DNA of 64,000 bases from assembly GCF_003369915.1 (NCBI RefSeq), contig NW_022881603.1:33725522-33789521 (forward strand), read 5' to 3'. The DNA is from Drosophila miranda (taxonomy: Eukaryota; Arthropoda; Insecta; Diptera; Drosophilidae). Positions within the stretch are counted from its first letter, which is position 1. The number at the start of each line of letters is the position of its first letter. This document shows, piece after piece, positions 41,401-50,898 of this stretch. The position numbers and the translations under genes were made by a program. Below the pieces are notes generated by a model that did no database searches, was not told where the DNA came from, and was given only the letters and a program-made list of their open reading frames with translations.

Positions 41401-43729
41401 TTTTGGCAGATCCATCGAACACTACGCGTAATTTGGTGGTTGTACTATCCTGCTTGTGGACGCAATGGTGAGGCAAGAAGTACTGCGGGAGGTCTGACTG
41501 CCGCGAAGCTGGCGACATGTGTCCTAAATCACGATACTCCTGAAGAAACTCCATATATTTTGCCTTAAGCTGTGCACTTTTTGCTAGCTTCCTCTCCAAA
41601 TTGAGAAATCTACGTAGCGCCTGCTGATACGATTCTCCTAATTCCTCTAGACTGAATTTGGTTGGCAAACGCACGGAGTAAGCTCCGGACTCTAGGCGAA
41701 TGCAGTTTGTGACGAAATGCTGTTCGCAATGAACATCTTCCTCCGAAATTGATGAGGGCGAATAATCTCCATCGACTTCCCAAAACCGCCTTACAATATC
41801 GCACAAATTAGTCTCGCAAGCGGAGATGACAGGGGGATCTTCAACGGCTGCTAGCGCCGCACGGGCTTTCTCAGAGTTTTTAATACTTCCTGACACTATC
41901 CAGCCAAGTTTCGTCTTCTGCAATGTTGGCAATTGGTCTGACAGTCGAATCTGTCCAACGCACATTAATTCGAAAAACAAACCAGCACCTATCAACAGAT
42001 CGACACGCTGGGGCTTGGCGAAATTAGGATCAGCTAGTTTTAGGTTATTTGGCATTGGCCAATCCTTTGCGTCTAGGCCGAAGTTAGGCTGCATTCCTGT
42101 GATTGAGGCAGTGATAATTGCAGAGAGGAAACCGCGATAGCTTTCGTCTTGAGATTGCAGGACGATGTCCACAGCCTTGCTGGATGGTAGAATTGACTCT
42201 CCAATACCGGCGATTTTAACGTGAGACGGGTGAGGATCTAACTGCAGCTGATTGGCGAGTCTCGATGTTATAAAGTTAACCTGAGAAGCGGAATCTAAAA
42301 TGGCACGACATGGAATAAGCGATCCAAAACGGCCCCTGACATATACGATTGCAGTAGCTAGCAGCACGTTTTGGCTAGGCAGAGATTTTTGACTCGAGGG
42401 GGGAGGGCTAATATATTTGCTTGCTACTAGGGCACTTGCAGGATCATGCTGGGTCGATTCCGTGCTCGGCGACGGCAACTCAGCGTCAGCGCCCGACTGC
42501 ATGTGGAGCAGTGTGTGATGCTTGGCTTGGCAATTTCTACATGCCCCTGACTTGCAGCGTTGCAATGAATGGCCTTTGTTGAGGCAGTTTAGACATAAAT
42601 GGCGCTTCTTCACCTCCTTGTATCGAGAAAAAACAGGGAGATCTATAAATGCCTGGCATCGGGATATGTAGTGCTCGGAGGATTTGCAATACTTGCATGT
42701 TGAGCTATTATGATCGTTAATGGAGGTGATTAGGGTGCTAGGTTTACTTTCTCCCACCTGCTGGCTAGGAATTGTTACCATAGCCGATCCCAAATTTTCC
42801 AGCATCCGACATCTTGCTTCCAAGAATGAGGCCATGCTTGACCACCGAGGCAATCCTGACGTCGGCAAGTTCTCTTCCCATTTCTCCTTGGTCTTGTGGT
42901 CCAATTTCGTGCCTATGATGAAGATCAGCAACCCATCGGAAATCTCCTGCGGGGTCGCCAAGGTCTGAAGTGCACGCAAGTGCGAATTGATTTTATCGCT
43001 GAGCGCGCGCAAGCCGATAGCCGAGCCCTTCTCCACCCCTTGCAGCCCGAAAATAGCCTTGACGTGTGCCTGAAAATGTAACAGTTTATTATCGAATCGC
43101 AACATTAGTAAATTCAACGCCTTGTCGTAATTCTCCTCAGAAAGTTCCAAGGAACGAATCGTATCCAGCGCAGCACCATCTAGACATCCACGAAGATATT
43201 GGAATTTTTCGATGATTGGTATACGATGGTCTTTGTGCACCATTGTCGAAAACATCGCGTGGAATTCTGGCCAATCCATGTAGCTCCCACTGAATCGCGG
43301 AAGCTGCAACTCGGGCATTCGAGAACGGCCTGTACTATTATAGGCGAACAACGACGAATTCCCCTCGAGAGTATGCCGAGCCGTTGAATTGGCAACATTT
43401 ACCGTGCGAGCAGCCATCAACTCCCGCGACAGCCTGGACCTAACCTTGACATAAACATTCGAAAAGTCCAGCCGGGCATCATGGGCTAACTGCAGGAAAT
43501 CCAGCCTTTCAAGGCTCGTTTGAGCGGCATCGAAATCCGCATTCATTCGCTCGATTTGCTCTAAGCGAGCTTGAAGTTCTACCTCATCTAACTCGGCAAG
43601 CTCTTCCTTGGTAAGAAAGCGATCCATGGCCTTTAGTTGGCGCGCGATGGACTCGGCCTTGTGCTTGTAGAAATCTACATCACTCGGCATTGCTGCGTTC
43701 GCGACATTGGTAGGCTCAGGTGCTGCCAT
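38450..43729 (-). CDS. BEL/Pao Gag-Pol polyprotein, 1759 codons, uninterrupted
   Basis: The ATG is at 43729 and the stop at 38450. In order: a helical Gag region with a DUF1759-type core (LPRFSGSYMDWPEFHAMF), CCHC knuckles about residues 345-410 (CKYCKSSEHYISRC; CLNCLNKGHSLQRC; CRNCQAKHHTLLH), an A17-type aspartic protease (AILDSASQVNF, about 476), reverse transcriptase with YVDDLISGG (about 890), RNase H (CDASQAAYGA, about 1068), an integrase zinc-binding segment (RKCVRCFR) and the catalytic core with D (TGVDFCGPF, about 1441), D (WSDNATNFVG, about 1505) and E (GGLWEAAVK, about 1560), then a C-terminal DUF5641-type tail. No stop or frameshift was found. No envelope gene follows. Confidence 0.95.
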   Translation of the reverse strand: MAAPEPTNVANAAMPSDVDFYKHKAESIARQLKAMDRFLTKEELAELDEVELQARLEQIERMNADFDAAQTSLERLDFLQLAHDARLDFSNVYVKVRSRLSRELMAARTVNVANSTARHTLEGNSSLFAYNSTGRSRMPELQLPRFSGSYMDWPEFHAMFSTMVHKDHRIPIIEKFQYLRGCLDGAALDTIRSLELSEENYDKALNLLMLRFDNKLLHFQAHVKAIFGLQGVEKGSAIGLRALSDKINSHLRALQTLATPQEISDGLLIFIIGTKLDHKTKEKWEENLPTSGLPRWSSMASFLEARCRMLENLGSAMVTIPSQQVGESKPSTLITSINDHNSSTCKYCKSSEHYISRCQAFIDLPVFSRYKEVKKRHLCLNCLNKGHSLQRCKSGACRNCQAKHHTLLHMQSGADAELPSPSTESTQHDPASALVASKYISPPPSSQKSLPSQNVLLATAIVYVRGRFGSLIPCRAILDSASQVNFITSRLANQLQLDPHPSHVKIAGIGESILPSSKAVDIVLQSQDESYRGFLSAIITASITGMQPNFGLDAKDWPMPNNLKLADPNFAKPQRVDLLIGAGLFFELMCVGQIRLSDQLPTLQKTKLGWIVSGSIKNSEKARAALAAVEDPPVISACETNLCDIVRRFWEVDGDYSPSSISEEDVHCEQHFVTNCIRLESGAYSVRLPTKFSLEELGESYQQALRRFLNLERKLAKSAQLKAKYMEFLQEYRDLGHMSPASRQSDLPQYFLPHHCVHKQDSTTTKLRVVFDGSAKTASGVSLNDALMAGPTIQPKILITLLRFRFFKVALCGDICKMYRCVRVSHPDTHVQCILWRNDPKEEIQVFKLETVTYGTKPAAFLAIRAMHQLANDEELRFPLGADVVRRDFYVDDLISGGDSIDSVIKIRQQVKELLSKGCFPIRKWCSNEPAALEGVSEADREKFLTFHDGTEVTKALGLVWDPTTDNLLFSFAHVGTAAGPISKRSVLSTLARFYDPLGLISPIITKAKIFMQSLWNESLKLNWDESLPQDLHTTWIELTSQLSMVKNFKFPRYVLRQQARLEMHAFCDASQAAYGACVYMRSEALGIVQSHLLCSKSRVAPLKSMTIPKLELSAALVLAELVSTIVKGLSAPCQIHCWSDSSIALAWIRESPLNFNIFVSNRVQRIQELTAGMTWHHVPTKLNPADIISRGATPAELMDSSLWISGPPFLRLESSEWPAGLQLPTDVPERRHAALVVSNERDVSYDCKFQNSFGSMQRVFAYIYRFYILKDKGIARSKGQLTVIDIKNGTHLLIRAIQQQQFSEEIRALASKQALPPKSTMASLNPFLDSFGLLRVGGRLQNAELDYDAKHPILLPKGHPVTVSIIIFFHERFLHAGAQGLLGLLRQKFWPIGGRKYVAGIIRKCVRCFRLKPVLREHIMGNLPADRVRTNPAFHTTGVDFCGPFYHKSEVRSRPPIKCYIAVFVCFSTKATHLEVVRDLSTESFLAALRRFISLRPKPRIIWSDNATNFVGAKNELLELRQMFLSDPHTSAVSHLCVSSGIDWKFIPPRSPHFGGLWEAAVKAAKYHFHRIVGTYIFTLDEIQTLACEISALLNSRPLYAITESPDDLDVLTPNHFLNGAPKAAFDEPDVAHLRVNLLSRWQRLCQMKQAFWRKWSTAYLSILQERSKWRSSSPNIKLGALVMIKEETLPPLRWPLGRIESVIPGKDGTIRVAVIRTQKGLFKRAVGKIAVLPLQDGSVESLCLPTGGECSEQNPAD

Positions 43730-44104
43730 GTTGAGGTTTTAAAAGAGTCACTCAGCACGACCGAAAAAGACACCCTGTATACGTATAAACGTGGGAACCG
43801 AAAGCAAAGGGATTACAGCTAATGCCTTTAGCTGTGCGGCTGTGCGAGCTGTCCGATTCCGCTTTGTACTCCGCTTGTGTGTATTAGTGAGTTCGCTGCA
43901 CTGCCTACCGCACTGCACTGACCGAATTGTCGCGACAGAGAAATTAATAGCCAGCAATGCGTGTATGTAGGTGTATGTAAGTGTGTTTTAGCACCGAATT
44001 GTGCTTAACCGCCGAAAATTTGCTAGGGCTAACGAATGTCGATCGCGAATGATTATTAATTGACACTGCAACTCTTCGATCACGTCGGGGTCACCAAAAT
44101 TTTA
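43730..44104 (-). other. Leader of BEL element 2 with primer binding site
   Basis: About 375 bp between the 5' LTR and the ATG. TGGTGACCCCGACG is at 44096-44083, eight bases from the LTR. No gene is supported in this stretch. Confidence 0.75.
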
Positions 44105-44476
44105 TGTGGAGATAATGTTTTTTATCCCCAATCGGCCGACTAATTATTTCGAATTAAATAAAACTCGGCGCAGAAATAAAATTACGATATGTTCTTTAAT
44201 GCGTGACATCCAAATTGCAAGTGTGGCTTGCCTGCCCTTTACATTGCCGCTCCGATCGCCAAGCGCAGCTTCGCTCGGCCGACGTCGGTAGGCAGACGCA
44301 AAGCGGAGATAGCGAAGAGCGAGCTGGCAGAGAGCGTTTAGCAGGGCAAGCAAGCGCAGAGCTTTAACAAACAAATGAGTGACATAGACATAAGTAACAA
44401 ACAAAATAAGCGGCTGAGGGCCAAGAATTAGGTGCTATTTGGCAAGCAGCTAATCGGCTGGGTTCTGCTCCGAACA
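44105..44476 (-). repeat. 5' LTR of BEL element 2
   Basis: A 372-bp direct repeat of 38105-38476. Confidence 0.92.
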
Positions 44477-44481
44477 GACTG

Positions 44482-44740
44482 CTTTTCAAGGAAAGCCATC
44501 GTCGATCATGCAAAGGCATGCCTCAACTGTCTGAGCCGTTCCCATGCACTTTCAAAATGTACCAGTAAAAGGAACTGCACGCAGTGTGGTCAAAGACACC
44601 ATACACTGCTGCACTTCCCAACTCCTGCTCAGGTGGCAACACAGCCTCACGCAGCCTCCCATAGCGCTCGTTCCGGTAACTCCTGGCAGTATACAACGAG
44701 CGACTCATCTGGCAGGGCTACACCTACGCAACTACGCTAG
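44482..44740 (+). pseudogene. BEL element 1 gag, second part
   Basis: Continuation of the gag frame after the nested element: knuckles, then a Ser/Thr/Gln-rich linker to a TAG at 44738-44740. It overlaps the pol frame, which lies in the +1 phase. Two diverged versions of a roughly 80-bp sequence occur here (about 44670-44745 and 44795-44870), so a duplication or indel may have separated the frames. Confidence 0.75.
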
Positions 44741-47700
44741 GACCCCACTTCCTACTCAGAGCACTGCACAGCCTCTCCCAGTTGTTCCCAACACTAGTTC
44801 CGGTGGTCATCCACAGTCTGCAGCGACCGACTCGTCTGTGAGAACACACTCTGCGCAACTAGTCTCCGCTACGGCAACGCATCACGGACCCAGCACTGTC
44901 CTTCTGGCCACTGCCCTGGTCACAATCCACAACCCCCACACTGGTCAATCAGCGGTGGTACGTGCGTTAGTGGATTCAGGCTCGGAAGGAACCCTCATTA
45001 CAGAGCACACAGTGCAGGCTCTCAACCTCAAGCGGCATCCAATTTCGGCAGAAATAGCTGGAGTTGGGACCACCTCCAAGAACAGGTGTACCTACACTAC
45101 AGAATTGGCATTAAGTTCTTGTACTTCGCAGTTTTGTACTACCATTGATACTGCGTTTATACTTAAAACGCTTACATCGCAATTACCTTCAAAATCCATC
45201 AAATTGCAGCAATGTCCTCATTTGAACGGAATAGAACTCGCCGATCCCAGGTTCTACAAATCACAACAGATTGATCTTCTGCTGGGAGCGGACGTAATCC
45301 CACAGATCCTGCTTTCAGATATCCGCAGAGGAAAGGAGAACCAACCAATTGCACAGCACACCCAGCTGGGCTGGATAGTCTTTGGTCGAGCCACTTCCAC
45401 ACGCTCACACGCTGTCACCATTAGATGTCACCACAACAGGCTAGAGAATCTCGTCCAGAAATTCTTCGAAATGGAGCATCTCGGTTCTGCAAAACAGCTC
45501 ACACCAGAAGAGCGATGGTGCGAGGAGCATTTTAAACGAACTCACATCCGTCAACGAAACGGCAAGTATTTGGTACGGTTACCACTTAAGCGTTTGTTTG
45601 ACCCTTCGCAGGTGCTAGGCAAATCACGTCAAATCGCGATTAATCGATTCCAAATGCTTCAACGAAGATTCCAAAGGCAGCCGGAGCTGCAAGCCAAATA
45701 TTCGGAAGTCATGAAGGAGTACTTTCAACTAGGCCAGGTGACCAAAGTAACAACCAAGGAGCAGCAGCATTGCATCATTAGCAAGGAGAATGGAATCGAG
45801 TCCACATGTTGCACCTTGCCTCATCACGCAGTATTTAAAGAGGAAAGTGTCACTACTAAGGTTAGAGTAGTATATGACGCCTCCTGTAAGACGTCAAACG
45901 GAAAATCGCTCAATGACGTCCTATGCACCGGACCAGCGCTCCAAAACGATCTAGCCGGCGTGGTCCTGAATTGGCGTTTCCATCGTTTTGTTCTTGCTGC
46001 CGACATTCAGAAGATGTATAGATGCATTGACATGAATGCAGAGGATTCGCAATATCAACGCATCTTTTGGCATGACGAACACAACCAAGTAGCGTATGAG
46101 TATTATCTCAACACAGTTACGTTTGGAACCGCTTCAGCTCCTTACACAGCCATTCGCGTCATACATCAACTGGCGCAGGATGAACGAGACCGATACCCAC
46201 TCGCGGAAAGGGTCCTTCGACACGAAATATACGTGGACGACGTACAAAGCGGAGCTTCCACTCGCGAAGGAGCATTAGAAATTCAAAATCAATTGATCGG
46301 AGCCTTACGATCAGCAGGAATGGAGCTTCGAAAGTGGTCTGCGAATGACGCTTCTCTGCTACAAGAAATACCTCCAGACCATTTATCTCATAAGACATTA
46401 TTAGAGTTTGAGTACCAAGATCCCGTTAAAACCTTAGGGGTCTATTGGCATCCACATCAAGACTATTTTGGGTTCAAGATAAATTTTGAAATCAGTCACG
46501 CACATACTAAACGTTCTTTACTTTCCACAGTCGCCCGACTGTACGACCCATTAGGTTTCATCACGCCCTGTGTCATGACCGCGAAGGCGATACTCAAGGA
46601 CTCATGGATGGCCCGCGTCAAACGCAACGATGGCAGCCTAGCACAACTGGACTGGGATGAACCGCTGCCAACCGAACTGCTTGATAGATGGCAGGGATTC
46701 ATACAGAACTTGCCATATGTCGAGCAAATTCAAGTACCACGATCGCTGCGCTTCAACATCCACGAGCTTGCGTCATTACAGCTACATGTTTTCTGCGATG
46801 GATCATCACTGGCGTATGCAGCATGTGCATATATTCGTGCAGAGCTACCAAACGGAATGATTCAAACTCATTTGCTAGCTGCACGCAGTCGAGTCACACC
46901 CACGAAACCGATCACAATTCCACGAGTCGAACTTTCGGGTGCGCTGCTGGCAGTTAAACTGGCAAAATGGATCCGGGACCAACTTCGCACTGCAGGACCA
47001 CCTATGGCAACCTTCTATTGGTCAGATGCTACTATCGTTTTGTTTTGGATAAATGGAGATCCCCACCGATGGCAAACCTTTGTGTCAAATCGCGTTGGAC
47101 AGATTTTGGAGCATAGCACATCAACTCAGTGGAGACATGTACCTACTGCGGTAAACCCAGCGGACTGCGCAACTCGTGGCTTAACACCACAAGAGTTAGC
47201 AGTACATCCATTATGGTGGTCTGGACCATCATGGCTACAGCAGCCGGAAAGCCAATGGCCGGCAAACGGAGTTCCCAGTCAGGACATCGACAGGACTATA
47301 ATCGAGGAGAAACCGTCAGTTTTGTTCCAAAATGCTGTGCAAGTCTCGGAGGCTCCAGAAGCCTTCATCCAAAACTCGTCCTCATACGACAGGTTAATAT
47401 CAGTCATGGCATATGTTCTACGGTTTATACATAACATTCAAGCCAAAGGGGACAAACTGTCTGGACCACTGAGTGTGCAGGAGCTCGACAACACTTTAAT
47501 TCATCTCGTTCGCAGCATTCAACAGGAGGTCTACGCGACAGAGATATTGAGGTTGAAGGGAAACAAGGCACTATCGGGCACACACAAGCTGTGTCAATTA
47601 TCCCCATTTCTAGATGATCAACAAATTCTACGAGTCAGAGGTCGACTGCGAAATGCAATGCACCTTCCGATAAGCCAGCGACAACCAATGATCATTCCCA

Positions 47701-48851
47701 ATCATCATCATTTTACCGATCTCGTCGTGCGTAATGCCCACCGTCTCGCACTCCACGGCGGCACCGAATTAACGCTGGCCACTATTCGACACAAATTCTG
47801 GATAGTCAACGGAAAACAAACTGTCAAACGCATTCTTCGACAATGCGTCCGATGTTTTCGTCACCGACCGAAACCAGCAGCACAATTGATGGCCAATCTT
47901 CCCCTACATAGAGTCAATCCGCCAACTCGTGCATTCATCGCCACCGGAGTGGACTATACAGGCGCGTTCGAAATTCAAGCATCCAGATTCCGTGGACACA
48001 CAAACTACAAGGCGTATATCGCAGTTTTCATCTGTTTGGCTACAAAGGCAATTCATCTTGAAGCGGTCACGGGCTTAACCACCGAACACTTTCTCATGGC
48101 CCTACAACGTTTCATCGCGCGTCGGGGCTACTGTCAACACATGTATAGCGACTGCGGCACGAACTTCATTGGTGCCAACCGGGCTCTTCAAACCTGGCAA
48201 ATACATTTGAAACGAGAGCTACCCACAACTGTAATACCTGCTTTAGCGGCCCGAAACGTCCAATGGCATTTTAACCCCCCGCATAGTCCTAATTTCGGAG
48301 GCCTTTGGGAGGCAAATGTAAAGTCTGTCAAAACACATCTCTATCGAGCCTTTTCAGGATATAAAATGACCTACGAACAACTTGCTACCGTGCTAACACA
48401 AATTGAAGCCTGTTTAAATTCCAGGCCATTATGTCCACTAAGCGCGGAGCCGGAGGACCTAGCTGTCCTCACCCCGGCACATTTTCTTATTGGAGATTCA
48501 TTATTAGCACCGCCGGATGTAACGACAAGGGATGTTCCACTCACAGTCCAATTTCTGGAAGGACAGAAAATGATCCGGCAATTTTGGAAACGTTGGAGTT
48601 CGGATTGGCTATCACATCTTCAAGCCCGTACAAAGTGGCGACATGAAACAGACACTCTACAAGTCAGCGATCTAGTAATTGTCAAGGATGACCGACTGCC
48701 ACCCAACGAGTGGAAACTGGGAAGGATAATAGAAGTTCACCCTGGAGCTGACAGTTTAGTCAGAGTCGCAACTGTTAAAACAGCATCAGGCGTATACAAA
48801 CGATCGGTCTCTAAACTATGTCGGCTACCGTTGCCACAGACCTCAGAATAA
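44544..48851 (+). CDS. BEL element 1 Pol (protease-RT-RNase H-integrase)
   Basis: One open frame to the stop at 48849-48851. The functional part probably starts near 44740, because the first 65 codons overlap gag in another phase; the ATG at 44544 is only the first available. Motifs: protease ALVDSGSEGTLI (about residue 141), RT YVDDVQSGA (about 562), RNase H FCDGSSLAYAAC (about 749), integrase zinc-binding part (RQCVRCFRHR) and the catalytic D (TGVDYTG, about 1134), D (YSDCGTNFIG, about 1201) and E (GGLWEANVK, about 1255). No internal stop was found. It is separated from its gag by a +1 phase change. Confidence 0.9.
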   Translation: MHFQNVPVKGTARSVVKDTIHCCTSQLLLRWQHSLTQPPIALVPVTPGSIQRATHLAGLHLRNYARTPLPTQSTAQPLPVVPNTSSGGHPQSAATDSSVRTHSAQLVSATATHHGPSTVLLATALVTIHNPHTGQSAVVRALVDSGSEGTLITEHTVQALNLKRHPISAEIAGVGTTSKNRCTYTTELALSSCTSQFCTTIDTAFILKTLTSQLPSKSIKLQQCPHLNGIELADPRFYKSQQIDLLLGADVIPQILLSDIRRGKENQPIAQHTQLGWIVFGRATSTRSHAVTIRCHHNRLENLVQKFFEMEHLGSAKQLTPEERWCEEHFKRTHIRQRNGKYLVRLPLKRLFDPSQVLGKSRQIAINRFQMLQRRFQRQPELQAKYSEVMKEYFQLGQVTKVTTKEQQHCIISKENGIESTCCTLPHHAVFKEESVTTKVRVVYDASCKTSNGKSLNDVLCTGPALQNDLAGVVLNWRFHRFVLAADIQKMYRCIDMNAEDSQYQRIFWHDEHNQVAYEYYLNTVTFGTASAPYTAIRVIHQLAQDERDRYPLAERVLRHEIYVDDVQSGASTREGALEIQNQLIGALRSAGMELRKWSANDASLLQEIPPDHLSHKTLLEFEYQDPVKTLGVYWHPHQDYFGFKINFEISHAHTKRSLLSTVARLYDPLGFITPCVMTAKAILKDSWMARVKRNDGSLAQLDWDEPLPTELLDRWQGFIQNLPYVEQIQVPRSLRFNIHELASLQLHVFCDGSSLAYAACAYIRAELPNGMIQTHLLAARSRVTPTKPITIPRVELSGALLAVKLAKWIRDQLRTAGPPMATFYWSDATIVLFWINGDPHRWQTFVSNRVGQILEHSTSTQWRHVPTAVNPADCATRGLTPQELAVHPLWWSGPSWLQQPESQWPANGVPSQDIDRTIIEEKPSVLFQNAVQVSEAPEAFIQNSSSYDRLISVMAYVLRFIHNIQAKGDKLSGPLSVQELDNTLIHLVRSIQQEVYATEILRLKGNKALSGTHKLCQLSPFLDDQQILRVRGRLRNAMHLPISQRQPMIIPNHHHFTDLVVRNAHRLALHGGTELTLATIRHKFWIVNGKQTVKRILRQCVRCFRHRPKPAAQLMANLPLHRVNPPTRAFIATGVDYTGAFEIQASRFRGHTNYKAYIAVFICLATKAIHLEAVTGLTTEHFLMALQRFIARRGYCQHMYSDCGTNFIGANRALQTWQIHLKRELPTTVIPALAARNVQWHFNPPHSPNFGGLWEANVKSVKTHLYRAFSGYKMTYEQLATVLTQIEACLNSRPLCPLSAEPEDLAVLTPAHFLIGDSLLAPPDVTTRDVPLTVQFLEGQKMIRQFWKRWSSDWLSHLQARTKWRHETDTLQVSDLVIVKDDRLPPNEWKLGRIIEVHPGADSLVRVATVKTASGVYKRSVSKLCRLPLPQTSE

Positions 48852-48976
48852 TCCTACCACCGTTGCTAGCTCTATTCGACCATACAAGTACCATAACGAA
48901 CACTTTATTTATTCACAGAGCATTCACATGTGACATCCTTTGGTTTCTAATACTGGTCCCAGTATTGGGGGCGGCA

Positions 48977-49340
48977 TGGACGGTTTTCTAAGGGTTAAAC
49001 TACAAAGAGAGTGAGAGCGCTCTAACTGCGATTGCCCACTCGGAGAACTGCGTCGTTTCATGCTAGGGCGGCGTAACCTCGTTTCCGATCACCATGAAGA
49101 GTCTTCGTTTGCGTTTCGACGAAATCACAACGACAATTAGCAGTTGCAGCCGGCCGCGCTTAAACCCGTATTACCCATTACATTGTACTCTATACGCGAT
49201 TAAGATTAAAGTTTAAGTTGATTGAAGTCCAAATGAATAAATCTCGAATTGTCTATATCGTGTAGTACATTATTAAACGCAAAGATTCCCCAGAGCATTT
49301 CTGCTCAACATTGAAATCTCGTATCGAGGATTTCACAACA
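48977..49340 (+). repeat. 3' LTR of BEL element 1
   Basis: A 364-bp direct repeat of 36087-36450. Confidence 0.92.
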
Positions 49341-49592
49341 CTACCGTTTCCAGGATTACTCCGCCGAAACGGGAGTGCCAAGCAGGCGGGCTTTTTCAAT
49401 TAAGGGGCCCCAAACGTAGGCCATCGCCCACACCCTGAGATTGAGAGTCTCTGGCTCCATCGACTGAGATGCCTGGGCTACTGCTTCAGATCCTTTGCGT
49501 GAAACACCCCAATACGTGAGCCTTGCAACGTCTCCAGCTCGTACAGACTGTTGCCCATACTCCGGATCACTCGGCACTTGACGTATTTTGGG
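49341..49592 (-). mobile_element. Inverted segment in unit 3, right part (Gypsy 3' end)
   Basis: Reverse complement of the Gypsy integrase C-terminus and 3' untranslated end (compare 58137-58392), continuing from 36086 once the BEL elements and one CTACC are removed. The inversion junction lies at about 49590-49593. Confidence 0.85.
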
Positions 49593-49870
49593 CTGTATTT
49601 TATATTTATTGTAAACCCCTCACTTGTAGCAGCCTTTGCTGCTATGTCAGTCTTTTCGTTGATGGCCACACCCTTGTGACCAGGGACCCATAGAATGTCA
49701 AGTTTCTGAATGTCTGATTGGTTAATTATGTTGTGAATATCATTCACTAGGTACGAGTCTGTATTCTTATTTTTAATTAAATTAATAGCTAGTAATATTC
49801 GACGGAATATCAAAATCGAAAATATTGTTTCGAATCCTTGACGGAGAACAATTAACCTATTATAAGCCAA
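49478..49870 (-). pseudogene. Chimeric non-LTR/Gypsy frame (unit 3)
   Basis: The same in-frame fusion as 26008-26343: RNase H residues (WVPGHKGVAINEKTD) join the Gypsy integrase tail (SPKYVKCRVIRSMG) and stop at 49478. It has no recognised start signal. Confidence 0.7.
49593..49786 (-). mobile_element. Non-LTR fragment, 5' part left by the inversion (unit 3)
   Basis: Matches 26122-26316. Truncated at the 29-bp repeat (49787). Confidence 0.8.
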
Positions 49871-49964
49871 GGGGCCGAAAATAATGAAATTTTAATCATT
49901 TTAGCGCAGTTCAGGTGAAAGTTAGCGTTGTTATTTTTAATTTCAGATGAAAGATGGCCTGAAT

Positions 49965-50475
49965 TAATGTTGGGTAAACATTGCTCATTTTGGTGAACAT
50001 GTTCACTTGTTCTTTTTTAGTAAGTGAGTCAACTCACTCATATTGCTCACTTTCTCTCTTAGATTGCTCAGTTACTCACTTGCTCAGTTGCTCACTTGCT
50101 CAGTTGCTGACTTGCTCACTCAGTTGTTCACTATTCATGCACAGATAGTTCCAAATTTCACTATACTTTCGAATTAGCGACATACAGAATATTTGAAAGA
50201 GTAAACAGCTTTGCCGGTACTTTGCTGCTGACAGATCGCAAAATGCCCTTTGAGGGGCAAAATTGCGCAAAAAGTGAGTAAAGAACAAGTGAACAAAAAT
50301 GAACAAGTGAACAACAAAGAACAAGTGAGCAAAAAAGAACAAGTGAACAACAAAGAACAAGTGAACAACAAAGAACAAGTGAACAAAAAAGAACAGCTTG
50401 GAAGGAACATGTTCAGTTGCTCACTTAAGTGAACAACTCTTTTTTGTTCACTCACTCATGAGCAACACAACACTA
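49965..50475. mobile_element. hAT-type MITE (unit 3)
   Basis: Flanked by GCCTGAAT (49957-49964, 50476-50483). The left end is TAATGTTG as in unit 2. There are six 18-bp repeats at 50283-50390. An internal deletion near 50219-50230 removes about 35 bp present in other copies. Confidence 0.85.
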
Positions 50476-50483
50476 GCCTGAAT

Positions 50484-50898
50484 CTACAAGAAGAATTTAC
50501 AATCGTTAATATTTTCTGCCATTTACCTGAAGAAGGTGAACTATTTAACTTAAGTGGGCTAAATTCGTTTTTTCATCATAACGAGACGCTATATTGTTGT
50601 TGGAAAAAAAAACAGCAATCGCCGTAGCAAGAAAATAAGTCAAGTATTTAAAACAAACCAGTCAAGTAGAAAATTGATTAATTTATTGGATAAAATTATG
50701 TGGGCAGGACTGAGAGATCTACCTAGCTAGTAATATTCGACGGAATATCAAAAACGGGGAATAGTACAATAGAACTTGAATTCGTTGGTATATCTATGGT
50801 ATATTTGGGCATATTTCTGATGGTCGGACATTATATTTTAACAATAAATCCGCGGCACACTGTTGTTTAGCTTCCGAATAAATATATTATTAAGTGAA
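50484..50898 (+). promoter_or_regulatory. thoc5: Upstream region of thoc5 copy 4
   Basis: The same upstream block with a small deletion near 50545 compared with the other units; no specific promoter element was assigned. Confidence 0.35.

Larger units (their letters stand above)
38105..44476 (-). mobile_element. BEL/Pao LTR retrotransposon 2, apparently intact, nested in element 1
   Basis: Two 372-bp LTRs (38105-38476 and 44105-44476; TGTGGAG...CGAACA on the + strand) differ at one noticed base (GATCGCTAAG against GATCGCCAAG) and are flanked by the 5-bp duplication GACTG (38100-38104, 44477-44481). On the - strand the order is 5' LTR 44476-44105, primer site TGGTGACCCCGACG (44096-44083), leader, one long polyprotein frame, a G-rich polypurine tract (38479-38486) and the 3' LTR. 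Near-identical LTRs and an open frame indicate a very recent insertion and possible activity. Confidence 0.93.
36087..49340 (+). mobile_element. BEL/Pao LTR retrotransposon 1, interrupted by a second BEL element
   Basis: Two 364-bp LTRs (36087-36450, 48977-49340; TGGACGG...CACAACA) are flanked by the 5-bp duplication CTACC (36082-36086 and 49341-49345). I saw a single difference between the LTRs (CCGATTACC against CCGATCACC), so insertion was recent. A primer-site-like TGGTGGCCCATGAGGGG follows the 5' LTR (36455 on), and a G-rich polypurine tract precedes the 3' LTR (48963-48973). Gag starts at 36993 and pol ends at 48851. The second BEL element sits inside gag. Confidence 0.92.
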
